Source: Propioniciclava flava
Lineage (GTDB): Bacteria; Actinomycetota; Actinomycetes; Propionibacteriales; Propionibacteriaceae
Assembly (NCBI RefSeq): GCF_004126535.1
Contig: NZ_PPCV01000006.1
Span: 165,948 to 229,947, forward strand
Direction of reading: 5' to 3'
DNA: 64,000 nucleotides
In this document: piece after piece, positions 25,263 through 36,837 of the stretch
How positions within the stretch are numbered: position 1 is the stretch's first letter
Layout of the letters: each line of letters begins with the position of its first letter
Notes under the pieces: generated by a model
Database searches by the model: none
The model's input: only the letters and a program-made list of their open reading frames with translations
Told to the model about the DNA's origin: nothing
Position numbers and translations under genes: made by a program

Positions 25263-25843
25263 CGTCGGTCGAGCCTCTCCGACAAGGCGCTGCGGATGCG
25301 CTGCGCCACCTCGTCCACCGTGCCGTCGGCGTCCACGTCGATGAGCAGCCCGCGCTCGCCATACAGGGTGAGCAGGGGTGCGGTCTCGGCGCCGTAGACC
25401 TCGATCCGGGTCCGGATCGTCTCCTCGTTGTCGTCAGCGCGCCCCTCGATCTCGGCACGCTTCAACATGCGGCTCACCAAAGAGGCAGGATCGGCCGTCA
25501 ACGCGATCACGCCGTCAAGGCGCATCCGCAGCCGCTGCAGTTCTGCATCCAGCGCGGCGGCCTGTTCAAGGGTCCGCGGGTAGCCGTCCAGCAGGAAACC
25601 GCGATGCTTGCGGACGTCCGGCTTGGCCAGACGGTCGAACACCATCGCGTTCGTCACTTCGTCCGGCACCAGATTGCCTGCGGCAATCAGGCCCTCGATC
25701 GTGCGCCCCAGGGCGGTGCCCAGCGCGATGTTGTCCCGGAACAGTTGCCCCGTCGAGATGGCGGGCACCTTGTAGTGCTCCGCGATCCCTCCGGCTTGCG
25801 TTCCTTTACCCGCACCTGGCGGGCCCATGATCAGCAGGTTCAC
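25259..25843 (-). CDS. adk: Adenylate kinase
   Basis: Equilibrates AMP, ADP and ATP. P-loop GPPGAGKGT at residues 7-15, AMP-binding ISTGQLFR near 30 and the [10 protein letters not shown] segment near 82. At 194 residues it lacks the long zinc-type LID of E. coli-sized enzymes, as do other actinobacterial forms. The GTG start overlaps the secY stop (GTGA), and its own stop overlaps the map start. Confidence 0.97.
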   Translation of the reverse strand: MNLLIMGPPGAGKGTQAGGIAEHYKVPAISTGQLFRDNIALGTALGRTIEGLIAAGNLVPDEVTNAMVFDRLAKPDVRKHRGFLLDGYPRTLEQAAALDAELQRLRMRLDGVIALTADPASLVSRMLKRAEIEGRADDNEETIRTRIEVYGAETAPLLTLYGERGLLIDVDADGTVDEVAQRIRSALSERLDRR

Positions 25844-27177
25844 CTCAAGAATCCTTCGTAGTTGCGCTGCTGAAGCTGGCTTTGGATCTGCTTGACCGTG
25901 TCGAGGCCGACGCCCACCACGATCAAGATCGAGGTGCCGCCGAACGGGAACTGTTGCGAGGTGCCCATGAAGACGAAAGCAAAGGCGGGCAGGAGCGAGA
26001 TCAGGCCCAGATACAGCGAGCCGGGGGCCGTAAGGCGGGACAAGACGTACGCGAGATACTTCTCGGTCGGCTTGCCCGCCCGGATACCAGGAATGAAGCC
26101 GCCGTACTTCTTCATGTTGTCAGCGACCTCCTCCGGGTTGAACGTGATCGCCACATAGAAGTAGGCGAAGGCGACGATGAGGACGAACATGAGCAGGTTG
26201 TGCCACAGCGATGAGCCGCTCATGTTCGCGTTGATCCACGAGGCCACCGGGTTGTCGGGCACGAACTGCGACAGCATCACCGGCAGGTAGAGGATCGAAC
26301 TGGCGAAGATCACCGGGATGACGCCAGCCTGGTTGACCTTCATGGGGATGTACGTGGTGCTGCCGCCGACCAGGCGACGACCCACCATCCGCTTGGCGTA
26401 CTGCACGGGGATCCGACGCTGAGCCTGCTCCACGAAGATGACGCCCAGCATGACCAGCAGGCCGACCGCGACCACGGCGGCGAACACGAGCCAGCCGTTC
26501 GCGTTCGGCAGCGTCAGGCCGTTCCACTCGATCGTGCCCCGGCTCAAGGCGATCCCCCACACCTGAGCGGGGAAGGCTGCGGCGATCTGCGTGAAGATCA
26601 TCACCGACATGCCGTTGCCGACGCCGCGCTCGGTGATGAGTTCGCCCAGCCACATGACGATGCCGGTGCCGGCAGTCATGGTGAGCACCATGGTGATGAT
26701 CGGGAAGAGATTCGTGTCGTACACGATCGGCAGCGAGCAGCCCTGGAACAACTGTCCGGTGATCGCCATCGTGACATAAGCCGTGGACTGCATGATCGCC
26801 AAGACGATCGTCAGGTAGCGGGTGTACTGGGTGATCTTCTGCTGACCGGAACCACCCTCCTTCTTCAGGGCCTCAAGTCGCGGGATGACGACCGTCAGCA
26901 GCTGAAGGATGATGGAGGCGGTGATGTAAGGCATGATGCCCAACGCGAAGATCGCCAACTGCAGTAGCGCCCCACCGGAGAACAGGTTGATCATCGAATA
27001 GATGCCCGCCGCGCTGCCCGTCGTCGCTTCGATGCGACACTGGTTGACGTTTTGCAAGTTCACGTTGGGTGCCGGGATCACGGATCCCAGACGAAAGACC
27101 GCGAGGATCGCCAAGGTGAACAGGATCTTCCTACGCAGGTCAGGGGTCCTGAACGCGTGGACAAAGGCGGAGAGCAT
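25840..27177 (-). CDS. secY: Protein translocase subunit SecY
   Basis: Pore-forming subunit of the Sec translocon. The 445-residue protein has ten predicted membrane helices, opens [20 protein letters not shown] and contains the conserved plug region, the [15 protein letters not shown] helix and the cytoplasmic loop with [15 protein letters not shown]. It starts the secY-adk-map set. In this window it is separated from rplO by a SRAP-domain gene, whereas the two usually adjoin. Confidence 0.97.
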   Translation of the reverse strand: MLSAFVHAFRTPDLRRKILFTLAILAVFRLGSVIPAPNVNLQNVNQCRIEATTGSAAGIYSMINLFSGGALLQLAIFALGIMPYITASIILQLLTVVIPRLEALKKEGGSGQQKITQYTRYLTIVLAIMQSTAYVTMAITGQLFQGCSLPIVYDTNLFPIITMVLTMTAGTGIVMWLGELITERGVGNGMSVMIFTQIAAAFPAQVWGIALSRGTIEWNGLTLPNANGWLVFAAVVAVGLLVMLGVIFVEQAQRRIPVQYAKRMVGRRLVGGSTTYIPMKVNQAGVIPVIFASSILYLPVMLSQFVPDNPVASWINANMSGSSLWHNLLMFVLIVAFAYFYVAITFNPEEVADNMKKYGGFIPGIRAGKPTEKYLAYVLSRLTAPGSLYLGLISLLPAFAFVFMGTSQQFPFGGTSILIVVGVGLDTVKQIQSQLQQRNYEGFLR

Positions 27178-27293
27178 CCGGTTCCTTACGGTGAAGTCTG
27201 GTACTGCGGGCGGGGCCAGAGCCCAACCTGTCTGACTGTACCAAGTTCCGCGCTGGGAGCCCTCATCTGAATCGGCGGCGGGACGCGCCGGGG

Positions 27294-28001
27294 CTAGGTT
27301 GCGGGGACGTCCGCCACGGGGAGCACCAGTTCGGGTCCGTTGTTGGCCACCCGATTCACCGCGCGCGAGACCGCGTGGACCGACAAGTCCTCAGGCGTCG
27401 CCAGGAGAGGCAGCGCGCACTGGGATTCGGTGAGGCGAGGGTCCAGCCAGGCATCCCAGTCAGCAGGGGCAATCGTCATCGGCATTCGGTCGTGGATGTG
27501 GCCCAGCGCATCGCTGGCCTGAGTTGTGATGATGGTCGCTGTGAGGAGCCAGGCGCCCGTGCCCGGCTCACGCCACCACGCATACAGCCCAGCCATGACG
27601 AACAGTCCCTCCCTCGGGTGAAGGAACCACGGCTGCTTGACGGTACGGCCGCTCTCCACCTTCGGCGTCCACTCGTAGTACCCGTCGGCCGGAATCAGGC
27701 AGCGTCGGCGTGAGAGAGAGCCCGAGAACGAGCGCTTGGTGGCGATGGTCTCCGCTCGCGCGTTGATGAGCCGTGCAGCACCCGAAGGATCCTTCGCCCA
27801 CGAGGGGATGAGTCCCCACCGTGGGCTGACGAGCGTGCGCATGGGCGCGCCTGCATCCGCCTCGAGGCGATCCAGCACAGCAGGGATGGGATCGGTCGGG
27901 GCCAGGTTGTAGCTAGCCACAGCGGGGTCGGCCACCTCCTCGATCCCGAACAGATCGATCAGGTCCTCCGTGCTCGCCGACGCCGCAAATCTCCCGCACA
28001 T
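27294..28001 (-). CDS. SRAP-domain (HMCES/YedK-like) abasic-site protein
   Basis: Forms a covalent link with abasic sites in single-stranded DNA and shields them from cleavage. From the ATG at 28001 the protein has 235 residues and begins MCGRFAAS; Cys2 is the nucleophile once Met1 is removed. The other conserved blocks are present: WGLIPSWAKD, NARAETIATKRSF, RCLIPADGYYEWTP with its Glu, and HDRMPMTI with its His. It lies between rplO and secY on the same strand, a break in a usually tight ribosomal cluster. Confidence 0.9.
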   Translation of the reverse strand: MCGRFAASASTEDLIDLFGIEEVADPAVASYNLAPTDPIPAVLDRLEADAGAPMRTLVSPRWGLIPSWAKDPSGAARLINARAETIATKRSFSGSLSRRRCLIPADGYYEWTPKVESGRTVKQPWFLHPREGLFVMAGLYAWWREPGTGAWLLTATIITTQASDALGHIHDRMPMTIAPADWDAWLDPRLTESQCALPLLATPEDLSVHAVSRAVNRVANNGPELVLPVADVPAT

Positions 28002-28029
28002 GCCCGCCAGCCTAACCAGGACGCACACA

Positions 28030-28070
28030 AACGCCGACGGCGAGCCCCGCAGGGACCCGCCGTCGGCGTT
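28030..28070 (-). terminator. Terminator after rplO
   Basis: 13-bp perfect stem AACGCCGACGGCG (28030-28042) with its complement (28058-28070). On the minus strand it is followed by TGTGTGCG, and it sits 16 nt past the rplO stop. Confidence 0.65.
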
Positions 28071-28085
28071 GTTGTTCGGTGTTGC

Positions 28086-28526
28086 TCAGATCTGCGTTGC
28101 AGTTCCGCCAGCAGCTTCGATCTTGGTCTTCGCCGACGCGGTGAAGGCGTTCGCCTCCACCTCCAGCTTGACCGAGACCTCTCCGCTGCCCAGCACCTTG
28201 ACGAGACGGCCGTCGCGAACGGCGCCCTTCTCGACGAGGTCGGCGACGGTAACCTTGCCGCCCTTCGGGAACAGTTCAGCAAGCTTGCTGACGTTCACGA
28301 CCTGGTACTCGACCCGGAACGGGTTGGAGAAGCCGCGCAGCTTCGGAAGCCGCATGTGCAGCGGCATCTGCCCGCCCTCGAACGCCGCGGGGACGTTCTT
28401 GCGCGCGCCGGTGCCCTTGGTACCGCGGCCAGCAGTCTTACCCTTGCTCGCCTCGCCACGACCCACGCGGGTCTTGGCGGTCTTAGCACCGGGCGCCGGG
28501 CGCAGGTGATGTGCCTTCAGCACCAT
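28086..28526 (-). CDS. rplO: 50S ribosomal protein L15
   Basis: Late-assembling 50S protein. From the ATG at 28526 the product begins [17 protein letters not shown] and has 146 residues; the [14 protein letters not shown] region and [17 protein letters not shown] are typical. GGAGG lies about 9 nt upstream, inside the end of rpmD. An earlier GTG at 28535 is possible but lies inside rpmD. It ends the S10-spc cluster. Confidence 0.96.
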   Translation of the reverse strand: MVLKAHHLRPAPGAKTAKTRVGRGEASKGKTAGRGTKGTGARKNVPAAFEGGQMPLHMRLPKLRGFSNPFRVEYQVVNVSKLAELFPKGGKVTVADLVEKGAVRDGRLVKVLGSGEVSVKLEVEANAFTASAKTKIEAAGGTATQI

Positions 28527-28527
28527 G

Positions 28528-28710
28528 TCACTCAACCTCCTCGACGGAGACCAGGTGGATCACCGTGTTGGCCATGCCGCGGAACTGCGGCGTGTCCTCA
28601 CGCTCCACCACGTCACCGATCTTCTTCAGGCCGAGGGTGCGAAGCGTCTCGGACTGATTCCTCTTGGCGCGGTTGGCGCCCTTGACCTGGGTGATGCGGA
28701 GCTTAGCCAT
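28528..28710 (-). CDS. rpmD: 50S ribosomal protein L30
   Basis: 60-residue bacterial L30: [29 protein letters not shown] and the C-terminal [11 protein letters not shown] are conserved. Its ATG shares one base with the rpsE stop (TGATG), so translation is probably coupled. Confidence 0.95.
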   Translation of the reverse strand: MAKLRITQVKGANRAKRNQSETLRTLGLKKIGDVVEREDTPQFRGMANTVIHLVSVEEVE

Positions 28711-29324
28711 CAGGCTGCCCCCTCCTTCCGAGCCCGCAGCAAGGCCGCCGGAACGACGTCCTCAACCGGCAGGCCCCGACGACGCGCCACGGCCTCAGGC
28801 TCTTCGAGCTGCTGCAACGCGGCTACCGTGGCGTGCACCACGTTGATCGAGTTGGTGCTGCCCAGCGACTTGGCCAGCACGTCGGAGATCCCGGCGCACT
28901 CCAGAACCGCACGGACGGAACCGCCAGCAATCACACCGGTACCCGGGGACGCCGGACGCAGGAGCACGACCCCTGCGGCCTTCTCGCCCTGGACGGGGTG
29001 CGGGATGGTGCCCTGGATGCGGGGAACGCGGAAGAAGTGCTTCTTCGCTTCCTCGACGCCCTTGGCGATCGCCGCAGGCACCTCCTTGGCCTTGCCGTAC
29101 CCCACGCCGACGTTGCCGTCACCGTCGCCCACCACGACCAGCGCGGTGAAGCTGAAGCGACGACCACCCTGGTGGACCTTCGCGACGCGGTTGATCGTGA
29201 CGACGCGCTCGAGGTACTGGCTCTTCTCTTCACGGTTGTCACGGCCACGTCGATCATCGCGGCCGCGACGCTCGCCGCCGCCCTGGCCGCGCTGGCCACG
29301 GGCGTTCGCGTTTTCGTTCGCCAT
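28710..29324 (-). CDS. rpsE: 30S ribosomal protein S5
   Basis: Shapes the mRNA entry channel. The 204-residue protein has a 30-residue Gly/Arg/Asp-rich N-terminal extension ([15 protein letters not shown]), then the S5 core: [36 protein letters not shown] and [12 protein letters not shown]. Such an extension is common in actinobacteria. 20 nt separate it from rplR. Confidence 0.97.
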   Translation of the reverse strand: MANENANARGQRGQGGGERRGRDDRRGRDNREEKSQYLERVVTINRVAKVHQGGRRFSFTALVVVGDGDGNVGVGYGKAKEVPAAIAKGVEEAKKHFFRVPRIQGTIPHPVQGEKAAGVVLLRPASPGTGVIAGGSVRAVLECAGISDVLAKSLGSTNSINVVHATVAALQQLEEPEAVARRRGLPVEDVVPAALLRARKEGAA

Positions 29325-29344
29325 TGTTGTCCTTTCCGCTTTGA

Positions 29345-29734
29345 TCAGAATCCGAGGCCGGCCTCGCGAGCGCCCTCAGCGAGCGCCGCGATCCGTCCGT
29401 GGTACTTGTTGCCGGCGCGGTCGAACACAACGTTCTCCACACCCGCCTGCTTGGCGCGCTCGGCCACGAGAGCCCCGACCTGCTTGGCCTTGGCGCTCTT
29501 GTCACCGGACGCCGCACGCAAGTCGGCCTCCATGGTGGACGCCGAGGCCAGGGTGCGGCCGACGGTGTCGTCGACGACCTGGGCCACGATGTGGCGCGAC
29601 GAGCGGGTGACCACCAGTCGCGGACGCTCCGTGGTTCCGAAGATCGACTTGCGGCCCCGGACCTGTCGGCGCAGCCGCGCCTTCGTCCGAGCGCCCATGC
29701 CCTTGTTGTTCGACAGGGAGATCGCCATCGTCAC
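29345..29734 (-). CDS. rplR: 50S ribosomal protein L18
   Basis: Binds 5S rRNA. The core starts [15 protein letters not shown] and contains [21 protein letters not shown] and [26 protein letters not shown]. The GTG at 29734 has GGAAAGG 7 nt upstream and overlaps the rplF stop (GTGA), giving 129 residues. An ATG two codons in (29728) is the alternative. Confidence 0.95.
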   Translation of the reverse strand: MTMAISLSNNKGMGARTKARLRRQVRGRKSIFGTTERPRLVVTRSSRHIVAQVVDDTVGRTLASASTMEADLRAASGDKSAKAKQVGALVAERAKQAGVENVVFDRAGNKYHGRIAALAEGAREAGLGF

Positions 29735-30273
29735 TTACCAGCCTTTCCGACCTTGCGGCGAACATGTTCGCCGGCGTATCGCACGCCCTTGCCCTTGTAG
29801 GGCTCCGGCTTGCGCAGCTTGCGGATGTTGGCAGCGACCTCGCCAACAACCTGCTTATCGATGCCCTGCACCGAGAACGCGGTCGGCTTCTCCACGGCGA
29901 AGGTGACGCCCTCGGGGGCGTCCACAATCACCGGGTGGCTGAAGCCGAGGTTGAACTCCAACTGCGTGGGGCCCTTGCTGATGACGCGGTAACCAACACC
30001 GACGATCTCCAGCTTCTTCTCATAGCCCTCGGTAACCCCGATGACCATGTTGTTGACCAGCGTGCGGGTCAGGCCGTGCAGCGAGCGGGATTCCCGCTCG
30101 TCGTCCGGACGCGTGACCTCGATCTCGCCAGCCTCGTTCTTCGCGACCGTGATGGGCTCAGACACCGTCAGGCTGAGGGAACCCTTGGGTCCCTTGACCT
30201 CGACGTCCTGTCCGGTGAGCTTCACCTCGACCCCGGCCGGAACGGTGATGGGGAGCTTTCCAATGCGTGACAT
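29731..30273 (-). CDS. rplF: 50S ribosomal protein L6
   Basis: Near the GTPase-associated centre. The 180-residue product has [37 protein letters not shown] and the signature [14 protein letters not shown] followed by a basic tail. It lies 19 nt after rpsH. Confidence 0.97.
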   Translation of the reverse strand: MSRIGKLPITVPAGVEVKLTGQDVEVKGPKGSLSLTVSEPITVAKNEAGEIEVTRPDDERESRSLHGLTRTLVNNMVIGVTEGYEKKLEIVGVGYRVISKGPTQLEFNLGFSHPVIVDAPEGVTFAVEKPTAFSVQGIDKQVVGEVAANIRKLRKPEPYKGKGVRYAGEHVRRKVGKAGK

Positions 30274-30292
30274 GTTCTGTTCAGCTCCTCTC

Positions 30293-30700
30293 TCACCAAA
30301 CGTAGGCGAGCACTTCGCCGCCGACGCTCTTGCGCGATGCTTCCTTATCGGTCAGCAGACCCTGCGACGTCGAGATGATCGCGACACCGAGGCCGCCGAG
30401 CACCTTCGGCAACGCGTTGCTCTTGGCGTACACGCGCAAACCGGGCTTGCTGATGCGGCGCAGTCCAGCGATGGAACGCTCGCGGTTCTGGCCGTACTTC
30501 AGGGTGACCTTGAGGGTCTTCCCGACCTCGCCTTCGGCGGGATCGATGACCTCATAGGACGTGATGTAGCCCTGCTGCTTCAAGATCTCGGCGATACCCA
30601 CCTTGATCTTGCTGTGCGGCATGGAGGTCGAGTCGTGGAACGCCTGGTTGGCGTTACGCAGACGCGTGAGCATGTCTGCGATTGGATCGGTCATTGTCAT
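30293..30700 (-). CDS. rpsH: 30S ribosomal protein S8
   Basis: Central-domain 16S rRNA binder. The protein starts [18 protein letters not shown] and ends with the family signature [18 protein letters not shown] followed by GGEVLAYVW. At 135 residues it is of usual length; the second Met (two codons later) could also start. 89 nt separate it from rpsN. Confidence 0.97.
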   Translation of the reverse strand: MTMTDPIADMLTRLRNANQAFHDSTSMPHSKIKVGIAEILKQQGYITSYEVIDPAEGEVGKTLKVTLKYGQNRERSIAGLRRISKPGLRVYAKSNALPKVLGGLGVAIISTSQGLLTDKEASRKSVGGEVLAYVW

Positions 30701-30789
30701 GGCTTGTTCGGCCTCTTTCTCGCCGTGGTTTCCCCGGGCGGGACTGCCCGGGGACCTTCAGCGTCAGGATTCGTGGGAGTAAGGGCTGG

Positions 30790-30975
30790 TCACCAAGACG
30801 ACTTGGTGACGCCCGGCAGTTCGCCGCGGTGCGCGAGGTCACGCAGGCAAACTCGGCACAGGCCGAACTTGCGGTACACCGAACGCGGACGGCCACACTT
30901 GTTGCAGCGGGTGTACGCGCGGACGGCGAACTTGGGCTTGCGTGCCTGCTTGACCTTCAGTGCGGTCTTAGCCAT
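30790..30975 (-). CDS. rpsN: 30S ribosomal protein S14, zinc-binding type Z
   Basis: 61-residue short form with the zinc ribbon C-x2-C ([18 protein letters not shown]) and C-x2-C ([13 protein letters not shown]). It is the type found inside the spc cluster. It lies 8 nt after rplE. Confidence 0.97.
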   Translation of the reverse strand: MAKTALKVKQARKPKFAVRAYTRCNKCGRPRSVYRKFGLCRVCLRDLAHRGELPGVTKSSW

Positions 30976-30983
30976 CGATCAGC

Positions 30984-31631
30984 TCACTTCCTCGACATCT
31001 GCTTCTTGATCTGGCTCTTGGAGCCAGTGAAGGCGCGCTTGCGGGCGGTGGCCTTCTTCGGATCGTTCTCGGGAGCCTTGAACGGGAAGCCCAGGTGCCG
31101 CAGAAGCGCCAAGCCCTCTTCGTCGGTGGTGGCCGAGGTCACGAACGTGATGTCCATGCCGCGCACGCGGTCGATCTTGTCCTGATCGATCTCGTGGAAC
31201 ATGACCTGCTCGTTGAGGCCGAAGGTGTAGTTGCCCTTACCGTCGAACTGGCGGGCCGACAGGCCGCGGAAGTCACGGATACGGGGCAGCGCCAGCGTCA
31301 GCAGACGGTCGGCGAACTCCCACATGCGGTCACCACGCAGCGTCACGTGGCAGCCGATCGGCATGCCTTCGCGCAGCTTGAACTGAGCGATCGACTTACG
31401 AGCCTTGGTCACCTGCGGCTTTTGACCGGTGATCGCGGTGAGATCGCGGATCGCGCCGTCGATGACCTTGGAATCGCGAGCGGCTTCACCCACACCCATG
31501 TTCACCACGACCTTGACCAGGCCGGGGATCTGCATGACGTTGGCATAGCTGAACTGCTCGTTCAGCGCCGGACGGATGTCCTCGCGGTACTTCTTCTTCA
31601 GGCGGGGCAGTTCCTTGACGGACTCAGCCAT
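30984..31631 (-). CDS. rplE: 50S ribosomal protein L5
   Basis: 5S rRNA-binding protein that contacts P-site tRNA. The 215-residue product has [34 protein letters not shown] and [13 protein letters not shown]. The C-terminus is about 30 residues longer than the E. coli protein and basic. One nucleotide separates it from rplX. Confidence 0.97.
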   Translation of the reverse strand: MAESVKELPRLKKKYREDIRPALNEQFSYANVMQIPGLVKVVVNMGVGEAARDSKVIDGAIRDLTAITGQKPQVTKARKSIAQFKLREGMPIGCHVTLRGDRMWEFADRLLTLALPRIRDFRGLSARQFDGKGNYTFGLNEQVMFHEIDQDKIDRVRGMDITFVTSATTDEEGLALLRHLGFPFKAPENDPKKATARKRAFTGSKSQIKKQMSRK

Positions 31632-31632
31632 C

Positions 31633-32007
31633 TCAGATCTCCTCTCCGGTGCTGCGGGCGATGCGGACCGAACGCTCCGCGGTGTACGTGCTGCCGTCGG
31701 GGCGAGTCTTCGTCACCTCGACGCGCTTGTGACCGGTACGCGTGGTCTTGGCCTTGGGCCCCTTACCCGACAGCACCAGCGCGACGTTGGACGCGTGAAT
31801 CGGCGCCTCGGTCTCGATGATGCCGCCCGTCGTCGCCCCGGAGGCGTTCGGCGTGGACGGGGTGTGCTTCTTGACCAGGTTGACGCTCTCGACGATGACG
31901 CGGTTCTCCTTCGGGAGGACCTTGATCACCTTGCCGGTAACGCCCTTGTCGGCGCCTGCGATGACCTTGACCAGGTCGCCCTTCTTCACATGAAGAGACT
32001 TACCCAT
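31633..32007 (-). CDS. rplX: 50S ribosomal protein L24
   Basis: Assembly initiator near the exit tunnel. The KOW motif [19 protein letters not shown] is at residues 9-27, and [18 protein letters not shown] follows. 124 residues; a short basic tail follows the core. One nucleotide separates it from rplN and from rplE. Confidence 0.97.
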   Translation of the reverse strand: MGKSLHVKKGDLVKVIAGADKGVTGKVIKVLPKENRVIVESVNLVKKHTPSTPNASGATTGGIIETEAPIHASNVALVLSGKGPKAKTTRTGHKRVEVTKTRPDGSTYTAERSVRIARSTGEEI

Positions 32008-32008
32008 C

Positions 32009-32377
32009 TCAGATCACCTCCGGTGCCAGCGAAATGATGCGCATGAACTTCTTGTCGCGCAGTTCGCGGCCCACGGGCCCGAAGATGCGCGTCCCACGAG
32101 GTTCACCGTCGTTCTTCAAGATGACGGCTGCGTTCTCATCGAACTTGATGTAGGAACCGTCGGGACGACGCGTTTCCTTCACCGTGCGGACGATGACGGC
32201 CTTGACCACATCGCCCCTCTTCACGTTGCCACCAGGGATGGCGTCCTTGACCGTGGCGACGATGCGGTCGCCCAGGCCTGCGTAGCGACGCTTCGAGCCA
32301 CCGAGCACGCGGATGCAGAGGAGTTCCTTGGCACCCGTGTTGTCGGCGACCTTCAGTCGCGACTCCTGCTGAATCAT
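32009..32377 (-). CDS. rplN: 50S ribosomal protein L14
   Basis: Forms intersubunit bridges. The 122-residue sequence [18 protein letters not shown], followed by [16 protein letters not shown], is nearly invariant in bacteria. A 139-nt gap separates it from rpsQ; inside it the stretch 32430-32460 is Thr/Cys-codon-like but has no start or conserved frame. Confidence 0.97.
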   Translation of the reverse strand: MIQQESRLKVADNTGAKELLCIRVLGGSKRRYAGLGDRIVATVKDAIPGGNVKRGDVVKAVIVRTVKETRRPDGSYIKFDENAAVILKNDGEPRGTRIFGPVGRELRDKKFMRIISLAPEVI

Positions 32378-32516
32378 TGATTCTCTCCTTTGTTCGCCGG
32401 TTCCCTTGCGGGCCTGGCGGACTGATGCCGGCTACCACACACGTGTGGTGCGCCGAAGGTCTGCGCTGGTCGGGTTTCCAATCCGGGGTCAGCTCGTCTT
32501 CGGCACCGGCGGGGTG

Positions 32517-32783
32517 CTACTTGGCCTTCTCGACGATGTCGAGGAGGCGCCAGCGCTTCGTGGCCGACAGCGGCCGGGTCTCCATGACGCGAACGCGGTC
32601 GCCGATACCGGCGGCGTTGTCCTCGTCGTGGGCCTTCAGCTTCAGGGTCTTGGTCATGACCTTGCCGTACAGGGCGTGCTTGACGCGCTGCTCGACTGCG
32701 ACGGTGATGGTCTTGTCCATCTTGTCGCTCACGACCACGCCCTCGCGGACCTTGCGAGCGTTGCGCTCGACCGTCTCACTCAT
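32517..32783 (-). CDS. rpsQ: 30S ribosomal protein S17
   Basis: 16S rRNA binder of the 5' domain. 88 residues with the OB-fold blocks [19 protein letters not shown] and later [19 protein letters not shown]. The gene follows rpmC after 12 nt. Confidence 0.97.
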   Translation of the reverse strand: MSETVERNARKVREGVVVSDKMDKTITVAVEQRVKHALYGKVMTKTLKLKAHDEDNAAGIGDRVRVMETRPLSATKRWRLLDIVEKAK

Positions 32784-32795
32784 GGTTGAGTCCTC

Positions 32796-33026
32796 TTACT
32801 TCTCGACGTCGGGGTCGGGGACGATGCCCAGGTTGCGCTCTTGGAGCACGGTGTAAACGCGGGCGATGTCCTTGCGGGCCTCGCGCAGGCGTCCGTGGGA
32901 CTCCAGCTGTCCGGTGGCAGCAGCGAAGCGGAGCGTGAACAGCTCCTCCTTCAGCTCTGCGACCAACGTGTTGAGTTCCTCGCGGCTACGGCCGCGCAGG
33001 TCTGCGGCGGCATGGGATTGCGCCAT
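32796..33026 (-). CDS. rpmC: 50S ribosomal protein L29
   Basis: Exit-tunnel protein that contributes to the docking site for trigger factor and SRP. 76 residues; [20 protein letters not shown] and [13 protein letters not shown] are the conserved helices. The ATG shares one base with the rplP stop (TGATG). Confidence 0.95.
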   Translation of the reverse strand: MAQSHAAADLRGRSREELNTLVAELKEELFTLRFAAATGQLESHGRLREARKDIARVYTVLQERNLGIVPDPDVEK

Positions 33027-33445
33027 CAGATCTCACCTGCTTCCCGCTTGATGAAGCGCGCCTTGAAGGGCAGCTTGTGGATGGCCAGACGCATGGCCTC
33101 ACGGGCCACGTCCTCCGGCACGCCGGACAGCTCAAAGAGCACCCGGCCGGGCTTGATGTTCGCGACCCACCACTCGGGCGAACCCTTACCGGAACCCATG
33201 CGGGACTCGGCGGGGTGCTTGGTCATCGGACGATCGGGGTAGACGTTAATCCACACCTTGCCGCCACGCTTGATGTGACGGGTCATGGCGATACGGGCCG
33301 ACTCGATCTGGCGGTTGGTCAGGTAGGACGACTCCAGCGCCTGGATACCGAACTCGCCGAACGCCAGCTTGGTGCCACCCTTGGCCATGCCATCACGCTT
33401 GGGGTGGTGCTGCTTGCGGTACTTGACTCGACGGGGAATCAGCAT
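33026..33445 (-). CDS. rplP: 50S ribosomal protein L16
   Basis: Helps place A-site tRNA. From the ATG at 33445 the product has the standard 139 residues, beginning [20 protein letters not shown]. The longer open frame upstream lies inside rpsC and is rejected. The gene follows rpsC after 4 nt, and its stop overlaps rpmC. Confidence 0.97.
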   Translation of the reverse strand: MLIPRRVKYRKQHHPKRDGMAKGGTKLAFGEFGIQALESSYLTNRQIESARIAMTRHIKRGGKVWINVYPDRPMTKHPAESRMGSGKGSPEWWVANIKPGRVLFELSGVPEDVAREAMRLAIHKLPFKARFIKREAGEI

Positions 33446-33449
33446 CGGG

Positions 33450-34259
33450 TCACGCTCCTTCGCTCTGCTGAGCCTCGGCCGCCGGGGCCTCGGCTGCGGC
33501 TTCGGCGCGGCGGCGTCCGCCGCGCTCCGGACGATCGCCGCCACGGCCATCGCGACGCGGGCCACGGCCCGGACGACGCTGACCGCCACCGGCGTTGGCG
33601 CGGGCGGCGCGCTGGGCGGCGCGCTCGGCGCGGTTGCCCGAGACGTCACCCTTGTAGATCCACACCTTCACGCCGATCCGGCCGAACGTCGTGCGGGCCT
33701 CGTAGAAGCCGTAGTCGATGTCGGCGCGGAGCGTGTGCAGCGGCACGCGACCCTCGCGGTAGAACTCCGAACGGCTCATCTCGGCGCCGCCGAGACGTCC
33801 GGAGCACTGGATCCGAATGCCGAGGGCACCCGAACGCATGGCGGACTGCTGGGCCTTGCGCATCGCGCGGCGGAACGCCACGCGGGCGCTGAGCTGCTCG
33901 GCGATGCCCTGCGCGACGAGCTGGGCGTCGATCTCGGGGTTCTTGACCTCGAGGATGTTGAGCTGCACCTGCTTGCCGGTCAGCTTTTCGAGCTGGCCGC
34001 GGACGCGCTCCGCCTCGGCGCCGTTACGGCCGATGACGATGCCCGGACGCGCGGCGTGCAGGAAGATCGTGACGCGCTCGGAGCGACGCTCGATCTCAAT
34101 GGAGCTGATGCCCGCCCGCTCAAGGTTCTTGGTGAGCCAAGCGCGGATCTTGACGTCCTCCGAGACGAGCTCGGAGTAGTTCTTGTCGGCGTACCAGCGG
34201 CTGGTGTGGTCGGTGGTGATGCCGAGGCGGAAGCCAATCGGGTTGATCTTTTGTCCCAT
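33450..34259 (-). CDS. rpsC: 30S ribosomal protein S3
   Basis: Lines the mRNA entry tunnel and has helicase-associated function. The core has [20 protein letters not shown], the KH-domain [17 protein letters not shown] and [20 protein letters not shown]. The 269-residue protein has a C-terminal extension of about 50 residues rich in Gly, Arg and Ala ([18 protein letters not shown]), usual in high-GC actinobacteria. Confidence 0.97.
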   Translation of the reverse strand: MGQKINPIGFRLGITTDHTSRWYADKNYSELVSEDVKIRAWLTKNLERAGISSIEIERRSERVTIFLHAARPGIVIGRNGAEAERVRGQLEKLTGKQVQLNILEVKNPEIDAQLVAQGIAEQLSARVAFRRAMRKAQQSAMRSGALGIRIQCSGRLGGAEMSRSEFYREGRVPLHTLRADIDYGFYEARTTFGRIGVKVWIYKGDVSGNRAERAAQRAARANAGGGQRRPGRGPRRDGRGGDRPERGGRRRAEAAAEAPAAEAQQSEGA

Positions 34260-34261
34260 GC

Positions 34262-34663
34262 TCAGGCTCCCTTCGTGCCCTTGGGCTCGACGACGACAGT
34301 GATGTGTGCGGCGCGCTTGTTGATCCGGCTCGCGGAGCCCTTGGCCCGGGGGCGGATACGGCGCAGCGTCACGCCCTCGTCGACGAAAGCCTGGCTGATG
34401 AACAGGTCATCGCCTCGCAGGTCTTCGGCGCTCTCGGCGTTGGCGACCGCGGAGGCGACCACCTTGTAGACGGGATCCGACGCCGCCTGCGGCGCGAACC
34501 GCAGGACCGCGAGGGCCTCATTGACATCCATGCCGCGGACAATGTCGACGACACGACGAACCTTGGTCGAGGACATCCGGACGTGACGCGCGATGGCGTA
34601 CGAACCGGGACGGTCCCCGAGCAGCGCAGCGCGGCGGCTGGGCCGCGTCTTTTCTGTGCTCAT
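34262..34663 (-). CDS. rplV: 50S ribosomal protein L22
   Basis: Its beta-hairpin lines the exit tunnel and is a macrolide-resistance site. From the ATG at 34663 (AAGGA 9 nt upstream) the product has 133 residues: [20 protein letters not shown] and later [23 protein letters not shown]. The upstream in-frame starts at 34672 and 34714 are less likely. Confidence 0.95.
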   Translation of the reverse strand: MSTEKTRPSRRAALLGDRPGSYAIARHVRMSSTKVRRVVDIVRGMDVNEALAVLRFAPQAASDPVYKVVASAVANAESAEDLRGDDLFISQAFVDEGVTLRRIRPRAKGSASRINKRAAHITVVVEPKGTKGA

Positions 34664-34688
34664 GAAATCCATTCCTTCTCTCGTGCCG

Positions 34689-34970
34689 TCAGCGGCGACG
34701 CGACTTCTTGTCATCCTTCACGTGACCACGGTAGGTACGCGTCGGGGCGAACTCCCCCAGCTTGTGCCCAACCATGGCCTCGGAGATGAAGACCGGGATG
34801 TGCTTGCGACCGTCGTGCACGGCGATGGTGTGCCCGATCATGTCGGGGCTGATCATCGAACGGCGCGACCAGGTCTTGATGACGTTCTTGCTTCCCGACT
34901 CGTTTTGCACGTCGACCTTCTTGGCCAACGACGCATCGATGAAGGGACCCTTCTTCAGGCTGCGTGGCAT
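34689..34970 (-). CDS. rpsS: 30S ribosomal protein S19
   Basis: 93 residues: [38 protein letters not shown] and [16 protein letters not shown] are conserved. It forms the head-domain bridge with S13. It lies 17 nt after rplB. Confidence 0.97.
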   Translation of the reverse strand: MPRSLKKGPFIDASLAKKVDVQNESGSKNVIKTWSRRSMISPDMIGHTIAVHDGRKHIPVFISEAMVGHKLGEFAPTRTYRGHVKDDKKSRRR

Positions 34971-34987
34971 TTTTTCCTACTCCCCGA

Positions 34988-35824
<837 letters not shown>

Positions 35825-35852
35825 GTGTCAATCAGTCCTTCGTCGCCCCGAC

Positions 35853-36161
35853 TCAGTTGCCCTGGCCGAAGATGTCGATCCGCTGGCCATCGGCGACCGA
35901 GACGATCGCGCGCTTGGTGTCGGGACGCTTGCCGACGCCGTAGCGCAGCCGGCGGCTCTTGCCCTGGCGGTTGATGGTGTTGACCGCGGTGACCTTGACG
36001 CCGAAGATCTTCTCCACGGCGATCTTGATCTCGGTCTTGTTGGCGTCCGGCGCGACGAGGAAGGTGTACTTGTTCTCGTCGAGCAGGCCGTAGCTCTTCT
36101 CGCTGACCACAGGCGCGAGCAGGATGTCGCGGTGGTCGTGGATCTTCAGCTCGTTGCTCAC
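35853..36161 (-). CDS. rplW: 50S ribosomal protein L23
   Basis: Exit-site protein that binds trigger factor. 102 residues with [20 protein letters not shown] and [18 protein letters not shown]. The GTG start overlaps the rplD stop (GTGA). Confidence 0.96.
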   Translation of the reverse strand: MSNELKIHDHRDILLAPVVSEKSYGLLDENKYTFLVAPDANKTEIKIAVEKIFGVKVTAVNTINRQGKSRRLRYGVGKRPDTKRAIVSVADGQRIDIFGQGN

Positions 36162-36835
36162 TTGTCAGCCTCCTTGGCCTCAGACTCGGTCGCGACCGCC
36201 TTAACCGACTTGCCCTTGGCAGGCCCGGCCACGAACGCTTCCAGCGCCGCCGCGGTGAAGACGACATCATCGGCCACGACGACGTCGTAGGCGTTGAGTT
36301 GGTCCACAGCAATCACGTGCACGGAAGCCACGTTGCGCAGGCTGAGCCATGCGAGCGAGTCGTCGCGGGTCAGCACCACGAGGACGCGGCGACCCTCAAC
36401 GGTCTCCAGCGCCTGCAAAGCGGTCTTGGTCGACGGCTTCTCGCCGGTCACGAACGTATCGACGACGTGGACGGCGCCTTCGCGGGCACGGTCAGACAGG
36501 ACGCCTCGCAGCGCGGCGGCGACCATCTTCTTGGGCGTGCGCTGAGCGTAGCCGTGGGGTTGCGGGCCGTGGACGATGCCACCACCGGTCCACTGGGGCG
36601 CGCGGCGCGAACCCTGGCGGGCGCGGCCGGTGCCCTTCTGGCGCCACGGCTTCGCGCCACCGCCGCGGACCTCGCCGCGGGTCTTGGTGGAGTGCGTGCC
36701 CTGACGGGCGGCGGCCTGCTGCGCCACGACGACCTGGTGGATCAGCGGCACGTTGGTCTGGACATCGAAAAGCTCGGCGGGGAGCTCCGCAGACTTCTTG
36801 GTGCCGATCACGGCGACCTTGCGGGTCTCACTCAT
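36158..36835 (-). CDS. rplD: 50S ribosomal protein L4
   Basis: Structural protein with a loop into the exit tunnel; in some bacteria it represses its own operon. The tunnel-loop segment [17 protein letters not shown] is intact, without macrolide-resistance changes I can recognise. The C-terminus carries a short Lys/Glu/Ala extension (225 residues). Two nucleotides separate it from rplC. Confidence 0.97.
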   Translation of the reverse strand: MSETRKVAVIGTKKSAELPAELFDVQTNVPLIHQVVVAQQAAARQGTHSTKTRGEVRGGGAKPWRQKGTGRARQGSRRAPQWTGGGIVHGPQPHGYAQRTPKKMVAAALRGVLSDRAREGAVHVVDTFVTGEKPSTKTALQALETVEGRRVLVVLTRDDSLAWLSLRNVASVHVIAVDQLNAYDVVVADDVVFTAAALEAFVAGPAKGKSVKAVATESEAKEADK

Positions 36836-36837
36836 GC

